Assembly: GCA_963752565.1 (NCBI GenBank)
Contig: CAVVZC010000013.1
Span: 211,509 to 275,508, forward strand
Direction of reading: 5' to 3'
Length of the DNA: 64,000 nt
Origin: UBA11574 sp963752565
GTDB taxonomy: Bacteria > Desulfobacterota > Desulfobacteria > Desulfobacterales > UBA11574
The position numbers were made by a program, and so were the translations under genes. Below the pieces are notes generated by a model. It was given only the letters and a program-made list of their open reading frames with translations. It was not told where the DNA came from and searched no databases. Shown in pieces: positions 18,480 through 28,338 of this stretch; the stretch's first letter is position 1, and each line of letters opens with the position of its first letter.

Positions 18480-20402
18480 TTAGCTAAGAGACGTACCTGG
18501 TTTCACTTTTTTATCCAGAATTGCGACTGCGCAGCTATCTTTTTCAACAGCAGCCAACAACATACCGTTAGAAAGGATCCCCATCAACCTGGCCGGTTTC
18601 AGGTTCGCAACGACAACAACCTGCTTCCCCTCCAGATCCTTTGGAGAATAGGTCTCCGATATACCGGCCACGATGGTCCGTTTTTCCCCCATGTCAACTT
18701 CAAGCTTTAACAATTTTTTTGCCCGAGGGAGCACCTCGGCATGAATGACGGTAGCGACCCTGAGATCTATTTTATTAAATTCTTCGAGAGTTATCTCAGG
18801 TTTAATGTCAAGCGCCATATCTCGTGTATCCTTCTTCCCGGGTGATGCCATAGGCTCTTTTTTAAGATCGATCCTTGGGAAAAGCGTAATTGATTTCGGC
18901 ACCCTCGTTCCGGGTATCAGGGTTTTCCACTTTTTAAGGATATCAATACTAAAAAACTGCCTCTTCGAATCAATACCGAGATGTTTCTGCATGGTTTCCG
19001 CAGTTTCCGGCATTATTGGATAGATTAGGCCGGATATGATCCTAAGTGATTCAAGGAGATTATAAATGACGACTTCAAGCTGTTTACGGCTGGATTTTTT
19101 CTTCGCAAGCACCCAAGGGGTCGTAAGGTCAATATATTTGTTCATATGGTTGATAAATTTCCAAATTGCCATGATCGCATTGTTAAAGGCAAATCTCTTC
19201 ATATGTTTTTCGAATTCGGCAATGGTTTCTAATGCCTCTGATTCCAAACCGAGGTCCAATTCACTTTCCACCTTAATATCAATTTTAGGAACGACTCCGG
19301 AAAAATATTTATGGACCATTGCAAGAACTCTGCTAAATAGATTCCCAAGATCATTCGCAAGATCAGAATTAATTCGTTGTATCAGTGCTTTCTCACTGAA
19401 ATTGGAATCGAGCCCGAAGGTCATATCTCGCATCAGAAAAAATCGAAACGCATCGAGACCGTAAACATTTTTAAGTTGAAGCGGCTCTACGACATTCCCG
19501 ATGCTTTTGGACATTTTGCTTTGATCGACATTCCAGTACCCATGGACATGCAAATGCTTGTATAAGGGAATTTCTGCCGCCTTGAGCATGATCGGCCAGT
19601 AAATGCCATGGGGTTTTAATATATCCTTGGCGATAATGTGCTGGGCATGCGGCCAGAAAGTTCTAAACCGATCTCCATCCGGATACCCCAGGGCTGAAAC
19701 GTAGTTTAAAAGCGCATCAAACCAAACATAGGTGACATATTCTTTATCAAAGGGCAGTGTAATCCCCCAGTTAAGGCGCGTTTTAGGTCTGGATATGCAG
19801 AGGTCCTCAAGCGGCTCTTTGAGAAAGGATAGAACTTCATTTCTATAACGTTTCGGGCTTATGAAATCAGGATTGTCATGAATATGATCAATCAGCCAGT
19901 CTTGATAGCGACTCATCTTGAAAAAGTAGTTGGATTCTTTTATGGGTTCAGGCGTTGTTTCGTGATCAGGGCACTTGCCGTCAACCAACTCTCGATCTGT
20001 ATAAAAGCGCTCACACCCAAAGCAATAAAGCCCCTGGTATTCACTGAAATAGATATCCCCCGAATCATAGATCTGTTGCATGATCTGTTTTACCAACACC
20101 ATATGGGAAGCATCCGTCGTACGGATGAAATAACTGTATTTGATATTGAGTTCAGGCCAAAGATCTCTGAAGAGTCCGCTTATTTTGTCACTGTAGGTCT
20201 TGGGGCTTAAATTCTCTTTCTTGGCAGCCCGAACGACCTTATCGCCATGTTCATCTGTACCTGTTAGAAAAAAACTCTCTGCCCGGAGCATGGAATGAAA
20301 TCTACAGGCAACATCGGCCACAATCGTTGTATAAGCGTGCCCAAGATGGGGCCTGGCATTCACATAATATATTGGCGTGGTTATATAAAAAGGGTTAACC
20401 AT
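18480..20402 (-). CDS. metG: Methionyl-tRNA synthetase with C-terminal tRNA-binding domain
   Basis: 640 residues from the ATG at 20402 (MVNPFYITTPIYYVN). Class I synthetase: HLGHAYT is the HIGH motif and KMSKSIGN the KMSKS loop. The zinc knuckle is CFGCERFY...GKCPDH. The C-terminal 110 residues (from EEFNKIDLRVATV) are the OB-fold tRNA-binding/dimerisation domain. Charges initiator and elongator tRNA-Met. Upstream lies ricT; a repeat lies in the intervening 100 bases. Confidence 0.95.
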   Translation of the reverse strand: MVNPFYITTPIYYVNARPHLGHAYTTIVADVACRFHSMLRAESFFLTGTDEHGDKVVRAAKKENLSPKTYSDKISGLFRDLWPELNIKYSYFIRTTDASHMVLVKQIMQQIYDSGDIYFSEYQGLYCFGCERFYTDRELVDGKCPDHETTPEPIKESNYFFKMSRYQDWLIDHIHDNPDFISPKRYRNEVLSFLKEPLEDLCISRPKTRLNWGITLPFDKEYVTYVWFDALLNYVSALGYPDGDRFRTFWPHAQHIIAKDILKPHGIYWPIMLKAAEIPLYKHLHVHGYWNVDQSKMSKSIGNVVEPLQLKNVYGLDAFRFFLMRDMTFGLDSNFSEKALIQRINSDLANDLGNLFSRVLAMVHKYFSGVVPKIDIKVESELDLGLESEALETIAEFEKHMKRFAFNNAIMAIWKFINHMNKYIDLTTPWVLAKKKSSRKQLEVVIYNLLESLRIISGLIYPIMPETAETMQKHLGIDSKRQFFSIDILKKWKTLIPGTRVPKSITLFPRIDLKKEPMASPGKKDTRDMALDIKPEITLEEFNKIDLRVATVIHAEVLPRAKKLLKLEVDMGEKRTIVAGISETYSPKDLEGKQVVVVANLKPARLMGILSNGMLLAAVEKDSCAVAILDKKVKPGTSLS

Positions 20403-20436
20403 ATTTTTTCTCAAAGTTAAAATCAAATGGATACTT

Positions 20437-20492
20437 TAAAAATTTATTTCGGTCTCCTGCTTCAAAGGCTTTTTAGCAATGTCCAGGTGTGA
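20437..20492 (-). repeat. Short dispersed repeat E, copy 1
   Basis: The core GCTAAAAAGCCTTTGAAG followed by a GAC/GACC-AAATAAATTT stretch on the minus strand is shared with 23551-23600. Both copies lie shortly before the start of a minus-strand gene (metG and the NusG-like gene). Confidence 0.55.
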
Positions 20493-20504
20493 AACTCGAG
20501 CTAT

Positions 20505-21311
20505 TTATTTATTTATAATCTCATCGACCCGCACCTCTATTTCCTGACCATCTTCTAAACGAATCGCAATGCGATTGTATATCGCATTATGACGTATCAC
20601 TTTGCCTTTTCCATTTTTAGTATTAACCGCATCCCCGACATTGGGAAATTTCTCCTTTATTTTTTTATACATTTCATGCTCAAAAGTTAGACAACACATG
20701 AGTCTACCACACTGCCCGGAAATTTTAGTGGGATTTAACGACAGCCCTTGTTCTTTTGCCATTCTTATGGAAACTGGCCCGAATTTCTCGATAAATGCAG
20801 AGCAGCATATTTCACGCCCGCATCTTCCTATACCACCGCACATTTTTGCCTGATTACGTATGCCAACCTGCCGCATCTCTACTCTGACACCGAATTTTTT
20901 AACCAGCATTTTTACGAGTTGACGGAAATCAACACGACCTTCAGATGTGAAAAAAAATGTCAATTTACTTGCATCAAAGGCGCTTTCAACATTAAAAAGG
21001 TTCATTTTAAGATCAAGCTCCCGAATGCAGCTCAGACAGTAGGCATGGGCCTGTTTTTCTGTCTCAGTATTTTTTTCTCTTTGGTAAAAGTCTTCTTGGC
21101 TTGCCAGACGAAACACTTTTTTAAGAGGCTTTCCCAATTGCTTCGCCGCAGATTGGTCGTATGGCACCGGAGGGACCACCACTATTCCTAATCCGAGCCC
21201 TTGCTCAGTTTCAACGATCACATGGTCTCCTCTATTAAGGACAAATGCACCGCTATCAAAATCATAAACCTTTCCGGCAGGTTTGAATCTTATTCCAACG
21301 ACTTTTTTCAT
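20505..21311 (-). CDS. ricT: PSP1 domain protein (RicT/YaaT family)
   Basis: 268 residues. The PSP1 C-terminal domain contains the paired cysteine motifs CGGIGRCGREICCSAF and GQCGRLMCCLTFEHE that identify the family; in Bacillus RicT works with RicA and RicF in an Fe-S-containing complex that stimulates RNase Y maturation of mRNA. A KOW-like beta-rich tail ends the protein. The order holB-ricT-metG is conserved in many bacteria and is present here. No ricA or ricF neighbour is visible. Confidence 0.9.
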   Translation of the reverse strand: MKKVVGIRFKPAGKVYDFDSGAFVLNRGDHVIVETEQGLGLGIVVVPPVPYDQSAAKQLGKPLKKVFRLASQEDFYQREKNTETEKQAHAYCLSCIRELDLKMNLFNVESAFDASKLTFFFTSEGRVDFRQLVKMLVKKFGVRVEMRQVGIRNQAKMCGGIGRCGREICCSAFIEKFGPVSIRMAKEQGLSLNPTKISGQCGRLMCCLTFEHEMYKKIKEKFPNVGDAVNTKNGKGKVIRHNAIYNRIAIRLEDGQEIEVRVDEIINK

Positions 21312-21406
21312 ATATTTAATTTCTAAAGATTTTCATTACTAATAGGCAAAATAGATACTCGACAGAACCCTATTTAAAAATACATGTACCTATTAAAATT
21401 TTCGGT

Positions 21407-22480
21407 TCACACTTTTGCAAGACGCATAATCAACACTTCCAAGGTGAGTCGCAAATTGATGTTGGCCTGAATATTTTTCTGTGCCAAATGAATATTGTCA
21501 ATTTTTGAAAGAAGTGAGGCAACGGCCATCTTTTGGGAATGTCGTTGAATTTTTTCTCTCAAATCTTTGTTCATGATTTGTGCTGGATGAAATTTACCGA
21601 TAACAAGATCTCTGAACCAGGATTTCATCACCTCTAAAGAATCGGCAAGGGCCACTTTGTTTTTTGATAGATTTTCTGCAAATGCCAAGCGCGAAGGGAT
21701 AGACATTAAAGATAATGATTCAACGCTGTTTAGCAGCCAGGCCCTTCGTTTGATCCAGTCTATTTTACTCATGTGACGCATCATGGAAAGGGCCTTGGAT
21801 ATACTGCCGTTTGCCATGGTCGCAATTATCTTGGCATCATCGTGACTGGCGTCTTGTTTTTCGACGAGCAACGCCTCGATGTGATGGTGGGGAATCGGGC
21901 TAAATCTAATGTGCTGGCAGCGTGAAACAATCGTGGGAAGAAGATCAGATGTATGCACGGCAGTAAGTATCAGAACAGTTCGGTCAGGAGGTTCCTCCAA
22001 CATCTTTAAGAGGGCATTACCTGCTGCAGGATTCATCGCCTGAGCATCGCTTATAATGACCACACGCAATCTTGCCTCATATGGTTTCATGGTGAGGGTA
22101 TGACAAAGATTACGTATTTGATTAATCCTGATAAAATTACCCGTCGGTTCTATCAGGATAATATCCGGATGATTACCGGACTTGATTTTACTGCATGATT
22201 TGCAACATCCACAAATTCCGCTTTTTGTTGTTATTTTCTGAATCGTGCTACGGTTAGCTCGAATTTTTTTCTCTCTAGGAAGATTTTCACCCCCATGACC
22301 CATACAGTTACTCGCCATAGCTGTCGCCATAGCTGTAGTTTTTTTGCCCACACCTTCAATTCCGAGAAAAAGAAGGGCATGAGGTATGGTCTCATTTCGA
22401 AGAAGCGTCGTCAAAAGTCGAATCGGTTTTTCTTGACCCAATATCGACTCAAATCCAAACATCGATTGAAAACCAGTCAC
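21407..22480 (-). CDS. holB: DNA polymerase III subunit delta prime
   Basis: 357 residues. AAA+ clamp-loader subunit: ILGQEKPIRLL, a P-loop-like GIEGVGKKTTA, a zinc module GICGCCKSCSKIKSGNHPD and the sensor-like LLKMLEEPPDRTVLIL are clear. It helps load the sliding clamp. Start is either the GTG at 22480 or the ATG at 22462 (MFGFESILG); the GTG lies four bases after the HU stop, favouring coupling with the HU gene. Confidence 0.92.
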   Translation of the reverse strand: MTGFQSMFGFESILGQEKPIRLLTTLLRNETIPHALLFLGIEGVGKKTTAMATAMASNCMGHGGENLPREKKIRANRSTIQKITTKSGICGCCKSCSKIKSGNHPDIILIEPTGNFIRINQIRNLCHTLTMKPYEARLRVVIISDAQAMNPAAGNALLKMLEEPPDRTVLILTAVHTSDLLPTIVSRCQHIRFSPIPHHHIEALLVEKQDASHDDAKIIATMANGSISKALSMMRHMSKIDWIKRRAWLLNSVESLSLMSIPSRLAFAENLSKNKVALADSLEVMKSWFRDLVIGKFHPAQIMNKDLREKIQRHSQKMAVASLLSKIDNIHLAQKNIQANINLRLTLEVLIMRLAKV

Positions 22481-22484
22481 AAAT

Positions 22485-22760
22485 TTAACAATCTACACGT
22501 TCTTTTAATTCTTTTCCGGATTTGAAAAATGGGAGTTTCTTGGGTTGTATCTGAACCTTTCCCCCAGTTTTAGGATTTCTTCCGGTATAGCTTTTATAGT
22601 TTTTAACAAAAAAACTGCACAGGCCCCGAATCTCAACACGTTCACCTTTTACCATGGCATCTGCCATGTTATCGAAAAATACCTGGACCACTTTTGCCGC
22701 TTCTGCTTTAGAAATGTTTGCTTCGTTTTTCAAAGCGGAGATTAGCTCCAACTTGTTCAT
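22485..22760 (-). CDS. HU/IHF family DNA-binding protein
   Basis: 91 residues, whole-length HU-fold: NKLELISALKNEANISKAEA helix pair, VEIRGLCSFFVKNYKSYTGRNPKTGG beta arm region and the basic tail. It bends and compacts DNA as a dimer. Which of HU, IhfA or IhfB it is cannot be decided by eye; the GRNPKTG arm fits both. GAAGGAGG just before the ATG is a very strong ribosome binding site. Leads the HU-holB pair. Confidence 0.93.
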   Translation of the reverse strand: MNKLELISALKNEANISKAEAAKVVQVFFDNMADAMVKGERVEIRGLCSFFVKNYKSYTGRNPKTGGKVQIQPKKLPFFKSGKELKERVDC

Positions 22761-22953
22761 ATATCCTCCTTCTTACAATATCTGGCAAAAATTTAACGTC
22801 TCGTAATTTTAATTATTAATTGAATGTGTTCTTTTTACAGCAAAATCCTTAAATGTCAAACAAATCGTATGATGATTTTATAGAACTCCCGCAGCGTAAA
22901 CTTAGCAGGAAATTTAATCCTTATAAAATGCAAACCTACAGTAAGTCAAGTGG

Positions 22954-23529
22954 TTATGATAATATTTCCGGTAGTATCTCAATATCCTCTTCACTCACGT
23001 CCACCCCTGCATACTGTCCAAGTGCTTCGATGTCAACGATCACACGTCCTTTTCCCCTGTATCGAGCAAATGTACCGATGACGCCGGCAAATGGTCCATA
23101 AACGACGATTACCCTATCCCCTTTTCTAAAACGGGTGCCTGTGGTAACAGTATTGTCCCCTTTAACCATAATCTTTAATGAGTCTATGGTATCTGAAGGA
23201 ACAGAAACTGGGCCTTCTTTGTTGCCGATTAAGCGAACAACCCCGACTGTTTTTACAATTTCAAGGTGTTCGACCGGCTCCAGATTGGTTTTCACAAACA
23301 GGTATCCAGGAAAAAGTGGGACTCTGATCATCACTTTCCGGTCACGACGTTTGCTTCTGACCTGAACTTTAGGCAGAAAAACCTCCATGGATTTTTTGAT
23401 CAGACCTTCGTTGACCACGTTTTCGAACCTGCTTTTGGTGTGCAGGACATACCATGAATATTTAAGTTCTGAAAGTGTCATTTTATCTGTTGGTTCAAGC
23501 TTCACATCTTTAATTTTCAGTAACGTCAA
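22954..23529 (-). CDS. NusG-like transcription elongation factor (RfaH/UpxY type)
   Basis: 191 residues from a TTG, or 175 from the ATG at 23481 (MTLSELKYSWYVLH). N-terminal NGN domain: WYVLHTKSRFENVV, LFPGYLFVKT; C-terminal KOW domain: RFRKGDRVIVVYGPFAGVIGTFARY. This gene is not in a secE-nusG-rplK context, so it is a specialised NusG paralogue that may promote readthrough of a distal operon such as a polysaccharide cluster. Neither start has a good ribosome binding site. Located after lptD on the same strand. Confidence 0.85.
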   Translation of the reverse strand: MTLLKIKDVKLEPTDKMTLSELKYSWYVLHTKSRFENVVNEGLIKKSMEVFLPKVQVRSKRRDRKVMIRVPLFPGYLFVKTNLEPVEHLEIVKTVGVVRLIGNKEGPVSVPSDTIDSLKIMVKGDNTVTTGTRFRKGDRVIVVYGPFAGVIGTFARYRGKGRVIVDIEALGQYAGVDVSEEDIEILPEILS

Positions 23530-23550
23530 TACAGGAGCGCAGACCGGGAA

Positions 23551-23600
23551 AATTTATTTCGTCCCGCGACTTCAAAGGCTTTTTAGCCATATTCCGGAGC
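23551..23600 (-). repeat. Short dispersed repeat E, copy 2
   Basis: Shares the GCTAAAAAGCCTTTGAAG core and the GAAATAAATTTT end with 20437-20492. It lies between lptD and the NusG-like gene, just before the start of the latter. Confidence 0.55.
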
Positions 23601-23657
23601 AAAATTGTGGTCGCTAATATATCCTCTTTAAATGAATAAGTCCAGTTTGATTTTATT

Positions 23658-26042
23658 TTATCCAATCCCTCCAATTCCATGAAGTCTGATCATAAAATTA
23701 AACCTTAAATCATCTCCTTCTTTAGTGAGATTGGAATCAAATGACCAGCACTGAGTTTCGTATAAAAACCCGAAGCCGTATTTTAAGTTTCTGCCGTCAA
23801 AAATGTTGCGCTCATACTCTCCGCGCACTGAAAGTCTGTCTGATATCTTTAAAGCAAGATTGGTGTAGACGGTCTCACTGGCATCCCGTTGATACCGATA
23901 ATCAACAAACAACTTGTCCCCACGCATATCCCAAAACGTTGCGACAACACTTCGTGACCGAAAGTTGCTGTCATAATGTGACCAGTCAGCATTCGCTTTT
24001 ATGGAAAAATATCTTGCAGGGTATAGCTCAAGCTCACCGCGTATCGGAGAAAACGGTTCCGGATCGTCCTCTTTTTCTTTGTTGATGTCGTAACTTTGTT
24101 CCAGAATGAACCTGAAGAACTCATTGTAAGCATACGACGGCGGTTCAACACCTCCATCGCCCTTTGGGGTATCCGTTGGACCAACACTTTTTTGTGCTGT
24201 AATTTTTTTCGACTTTGATGTTAATGTGTTTGTGAGCGAATACGTAATCAGGTTATTCCTGGCAATCCGGTCGATGCCATCCAAAGAAGGCAACTCAGAC
24301 TGATCCTTTTCGGGAATGTAGTCGTAGATGATATTCGGCCTTATGGTGTGTTTGATCCGCTCAACACGTTTCCCCTCTATATTGAATACATGATAGACTT
24401 CAGAAAAAAGATCGACTTTTATATCATACTGTTCCCTGGTGAGTGTTTTTTTATCCGAAGAACGGTACTCCTGTTTGTCAAAATGCCAAACTGTCTCACG
24501 AAGGCCCACAGAGGGTTCAATAGTGAAATAGTTTTTGAATCTGTAAGGCAGATAAAATCTGGGATAAATGTCCGCCCGATGATTCCTGGGCCCGTCTTCA
24601 CTATAAAAATACGTGTATTGAGAAGCCAGATCGAAATAAAACGGCGATGTTGAAATTTTTTGTTTTGAGCCGTTAAATGTAATCAACGGCAGCCGCTGCA
24701 AGGTTGTATCCGTCTCTTCCTGACGACGCTTTATGACATCGTCGTTCCATCGCAACTCGGCATTGAGGCTGTAAAGAGGCCAGCTTCTGTTGACATTGAA
24801 TCTGTTGAGTCGTACGGGGTCATCATATGCATCAAAACCCCTTCCGAATTCTTTTATATAATACTTTTCGGCTTCATCAAACCCCGTATATCCACCCTTG
24901 AATTCATGATAGTAATCCTGATCGCTCACAAAGTCTATGTCAAGCCTCGCAAAGAACCCATGAGACAACGCCTGATCATGTTTCATCCTGAACCAGTAAC
25001 GATCGGAATTGGGACGTAAAGCGCCGTCACCAAAATATCCCCATTTTTCGGAACCTGGAGAGCCGTCATCCACTTGCCTGTCATCTAAAAAATCATACAT
25101 CAGGGTCCCTTTGGATTGTTCATCCAAAATATAACGATATTCCGCACCCAGCTTTTCCCCCCGGTCGCTCATATAGTGAGCATAAAATGTTGCATCCGAG
25201 CTCTCATTGATGGCCCAGAAAAACGGTTGGAGATATTCCTCCCCTTTACGGCGTGAAATTCCGACCCGGGGCGCCAGCAAGCCTGACTGGCGTTTACGCT
25301 TTACGGGAAATGCAAGAAACGGGCTATAAAGCACAGGGACCTTCTTTGCCCAAAGTGCCGCATGTTTCACAAAACCGTATCCTTCCACGGTAACTTTTAG
25401 ATTTCTGCCGGTAATTTTCCATGCCGGCGGATCACCGTCACATGTCGAAACAGTGGCTTTGTCGGCAGTGTAAGAGTCTTTACCGACTTTTTGAATTTTG
25501 TCTCCTTTTATATAGAAATGGTTTTCAGCAACGAATACGGTGCCATTATAAATGGTTCCTGTCTCTGCATCCAGGTTCATTTCCATGCTGGTGCCGGTGA
25601 TGATGTTTTCTCCCACCGTTATAACAACATGACCTTTAGCAAAAACTTCCATGGTGTTCTGATTAAAACGAACATAATCGGCATTGAGGTTTTTTTCTTT
25701 TTTGGTGATGTTTACGTTCCCTCTGCCAATATAGACTTTTGCCTGATCATCGTAATTCATCTCATCGGCAACAATATGCCACGGCACGCTCGCATCGTCC
25801 TGGAATGGGTCGGGTTGGCCTTTTGCCGAAGCAGGGCCTAAAACCAGAATTAGGATAAACAGGACCAAACTGACTCGAGGAACGGTTTTACAGATTCGAG
25901 GGGAACACAACACGTTAGATTTTTTTAAGGAACAAAGGGTGGCAGCAAAAGAAAACACTGTATCACCAAGGCAGGCAGGAATCTTGCTGTAATGTTCAAT
26001 ACACCTTTTCAGCAAAAGTCGCGCGTTTTCAAAATGGCTCAT
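23658..26042 (-). CDS. lptD: LPS-assembly protein LptD
   Basis: 794 residues. A long N-terminal lead (1-53) precedes a signal-peptide-like hydrophobic stretch (about 55-74, ending ...GPASAKG), so the true start may be further in. Then the LptA-like OstA N-terminal domain (IVADEMNYDDQAKVYIGRGNVNIT and repeats) and a long beta-barrel domain to the end. Inserts LPS into the outer leaflet with LptE. Cysteines for the usual inter-domain disulfides are not obvious. Consistent with the Kdo8N genes upstream: this cell makes LPS. Divergent from surE. Confidence 0.92.
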   Translation of the reverse strand: MSHFENARLLLKRCIEHYSKIPACLGDTVFSFAATLCSLKKSNVLCSPRICKTVPRVSLVLFILILVLGPASAKGQPDPFQDDASVPWHIVADEMNYDDQAKVYIGRGNVNITKKEKNLNADYVRFNQNTMEVFAKGHVVITVGENIITGTSMEMNLDAETGTIYNGTVFVAENHFYIKGDKIQKVGKDSYTADKATVSTCDGDPPAWKITGRNLKVTVEGYGFVKHAALWAKKVPVLYSPFLAFPVKRKRQSGLLAPRVGISRRKGEEYLQPFFWAINESSDATFYAHYMSDRGEKLGAEYRYILDEQSKGTLMYDFLDDRQVDDGSPGSEKWGYFGDGALRPNSDRYWFRMKHDQALSHGFFARLDIDFVSDQDYYHEFKGGYTGFDEAEKYYIKEFGRGFDAYDDPVRLNRFNVNRSWPLYSLNAELRWNDDVIKRRQEETDTTLQRLPLITFNGSKQKISTSPFYFDLASQYTYFYSEDGPRNHRADIYPRFYLPYRFKNYFTIEPSVGLRETVWHFDKQEYRSSDKKTLTREQYDIKVDLFSEVYHVFNIEGKRVERIKHTIRPNIIYDYIPEKDQSELPSLDGIDRIARNNLITYSLTNTLTSKSKKITAQKSVGPTDTPKGDGGVEPPSYAYNEFFRFILEQSYDINKEKEDDPEPFSPIRGELELYPARYFSIKANADWSHYDSNFRSRSVVATFWDMRGDKLFVDYRYQRDASETVYTNLALKISDRLSVRGEYERNIFDGRNLKYGFGFLYETQCWSFDSNLTKEGDDLRFNFMIRLHGIGGIG

Positions 26043-26192
26043 ATTAATTGATTCCGATCAATTGAATCCGCCTTGGCAGAAAAATTCAGTACAGTACCTG
26101 ATCCATATCAATAACATCTTGAATAAGAATGAAATATCAAGTATAAATGCCATTTTAATGAAAAAAGTCAAGATGTAGTTTCAAAACAGAAG

Positions 26193-26960
26193 ATGAATAT
26201 TTTATTAACCAATGATGATGGAATATATGCGGACGGACTCTGGGCGCTGTATGACAAGCTTATTCCCCACCATTTTGTAACCGTCGTTGCGCCTGATCGA
26301 GAACGAAGCGCCGTGGGGCATGGCATCACCCTTCATCAACCGCTTCGTACCACAAAGATTACAGTCAACAATGGATGTCAGGGATATGCCGTGGACGGAA
26401 CGCCGGTTGACTGTATCAAGATCGGTCTCATGGAGATCCTCGAGATGAAACCGGACATGGTGATCTCAGGAATTAATCCAGGTGCAAACGTCGGGGTGAA
26501 TATCAATTATTCCGGAACTGTTGCTGCTGCCAAAGAAGCGACGCTATACAAAGTGCCGGCAATTTCTGTTTCCATACAGGGACATAAGACTTCCGCTTAT
26601 GATTATGCCGCACTCTTTACAGCAACGTTGGCGGAAAATGTTTATGAAAAAGGACTCCCTTTTGGAACGTTTTTAAATGTAAACATACCGGATATACCCA
26701 AAAATAAGATACAAGGGGTTCGGATCAGCCGGCAGGAAACAGCCCTTTATAACGAGTTTGTTGAAAAAAGGATCGACCCCCGAAACCGAACATATTACTG
26801 GCATGGGACCGATGGGCAAACGTCCCTTAATACCCCTGAAAGTGACGGCACCGCACTTAACGAAAATTTTATATCCATCACTCCGATTCAATGCGATGCC
26901 ACCGATTACGCCATGATCAAAGAGCTAAAAGGCTGGGATATCGAGGGTTTCAAATTGTGA
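26193..26960 (+). CDS. surE: 5'/3'-nucleotidase SurE
   Basis: 255 residues, the usual length. N-terminal metal site TNDDG (residues 6-10), APDRERSAVGHGITL, DGTPVDCIKIG and the GINPGANVGVNINYSGTVAAA motif are intact. Dephosphorylates nucleoside monophosphates in the cytosol. No strong ribosome binding site before the ATG. Stands alone between lptD (divergent) and the YhaM-like gene. Confidence 0.95.
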   Translation: MNILLTNDDGIYADGLWALYDKLIPHHFVTVVAPDRERSAVGHGITLHQPLRTTKITVNNGCQGYAVDGTPVDCIKIGLMEILEMKPDMVISGINPGANVGVNINYSGTVAAAKEATLYKVPAISVSIQGHKTSAYDYAALFTATLAENVYEKGLPFGTFLNVNIPDIPKNKIQGVRISRQETALYNEFVEKRIDPRNRTYYWHGTDGQTSLNTPESDGTALNENFISITPIQCDATDYAMIKELKGWDIEGFKL

Positions 26961-27169
26961 CACAATAAAAGAAGATCTTAAGGATTCGAGGGGTCAGGGG
27001 TTCGAGTGAAATGATTAAGAATTATATAGAGCCAAAAATTTGGCAAAAGCCCTATCAGCAGTGTTTAGAAATTTGCAGAATAGCAATATGGAGAAGAACC
27101 AAAAAAGAACATAAATAATGAGTACTATTCACCACTTTAAGTTTTATTTTTTAATTTGAGGTATCTTGA

Positions 27170-28123
27170 ATGAAGAAACGGTTTATTACGGATATCAAGG
27201 CCGGTGATCGGGTGGATGACATCTTTGTTTTGTCCGAAAAGATTTTGTCCCAGAAAAGGGATGGAAACAATTTTTTAAATGTAACCCTTTCCGATAAAAC
27301 CGGAACATTAAAAGGCGTGGTGTGGGATAACGTGGATCAGATAGCCGCCGGCATCACATCCGGGGATTTTGCGCATGTAAACGGCAGTGTCAGTGACTAC
27401 AGAGGGACCTTGCAGGTTGTCATAAAAAAAATGGAACCCTTTTCTCCTGACAGGATCGATCCTTCCGATTTTTTGCCGAAAACCTCCCGAGACATTGAGG
27501 GCATGTTTGAACGGCTTGTGAAACTTACGGATTCCATAACCACCGATTACCTCAAAGCGCTGATTGACGCTTTCTTTAAAGACAAGGATTTTGTGAAAAA
27601 ATTCAAAACCGCACCTGCGGCAAAAAAAATGCACCACGCCTATATCGGCGGCCTGTTGGAACACACCCTTTCAATGGTGAGCCTGGCGGATAAAATTGCA
27701 GGGCATTACAGCGGAATCAATCGAGACCTTCTGCTATCCGGCGCCATTCTTCATGATATCGGAAAAATTGATGAGTTTGAGTATCAATTCAAGATAGACT
27801 ATTCCGACAAAGGCCGGTTGCTGAACCATATTGTCATTGGGATCAAAATGGTGGATGATAAATTGTCAGGAATCGAACATTTCCCGGAAGACCAGATGCT
27901 TTTGCTCAAGCATCTGATTGTCAGTCATCATGGAACCCGGGAGTTCGGCTCTCCGGAACCGCCCAAAACCATCGAGGCTGTTTTGCTGAATTACATTGAC
28001 GAAATCGACTCCAAGGTTAACGCCATCCGTGATTTCATCGCCTCAGAGGACCCTGATGAAACGTGGACGTCTTACCATCGATTGCTGGAACGTCATTTTT
28101 ATAAAGGAAACAAGAGTGTCTAA
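27170..28123 (+). CDS. OB-fold plus HD-domain 3'-5' exoribonuclease (YhaM-like)
   Basis: 317 residues. An OB-fold nucleic-acid-binding domain (about 10-90, with LNVTLSDKTGTLKGVVWD) precedes an HD phosphohydrolase domain with HAYIGGLLEHTL, AILHDIGKIDEF and LIVSHHGTREFGSPEPP. This is the architecture of YhaM, which trims RNA and DNA from the 3' end. A GAGG site lies nine bases before the ATG. The last codons and the stop come from the inverted end of a repeat that starts at 28113. Confidence 0.9.
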   Translation: MKKRFITDIKAGDRVDDIFVLSEKILSQKRDGNNFLNVTLSDKTGTLKGVVWDNVDQIAAGITSGDFAHVNGSVSDYRGTLQVVIKKMEPFSPDRIDPSDFLPKTSRDIEGMFERLVKLTDSITTDYLKALIDAFFKDKDFVKKFKTAPAAKKMHHAYIGGLLEHTLSMVSLADKIAGHYSGINRDLLLSGAILHDIGKIDEFEYQFKIDYSDKGRLLNHIVIGIKMVDDKLSGIEHFPEDQMLLLKHLIVSHHGTREFGSPEPPKTIEAVLLNYIDEIDSKVNAIRDFIASEDPDETWTSYHRLLERHFYKGNKSV

Positions 28124-28293
28124 AGTGATCTAATCCGCCACAGTGCTTTGGCTGACAAGAATGATCTAAAGTGCGTATTTATCCCGTATTAAACTGGGAA
28201 GTTATGGAATTCTGACCATTTTTATATGAATAGATAGAGCGAAGCGACACCTTAACTATAGGCATTTCAAACTTTAGTTCACTTTAGGCACTT
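28113..28293. repeat. MITE-like element of the AAGTGCC family, second copy
   Basis: Inverted ends AGTGTCTAAAGTGATCTAA (28115) and TTAGTTCACTTTAGGCACTT (28274-28293). The inner GAGCGAAGCGACACCTTAACT stretch is shared with 15245-15388. The left end supplies the stop codon of the YhaM-like gene. A second pair of inverted ends starts inside it. Confidence 0.6.
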
Positions 28294-28324
28294 TAAACTT
28301 CCCCGTTTAATACGGGATAAATAG
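28177..28324. repeat. Overlapping 148-bp inverted-end element
   Basis: Long inverted ends of about 28 bases, TATTTATCCCGTATTAAAC... (28177) and ...GTTTAATACGGGATAAATA (28324), overlapping the previous element. It ends 15 bases before the tmk ATG and so lies in its leader. Confidence 0.6.
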
Positions 28325-28338
28325 GCACTTATATAGTT

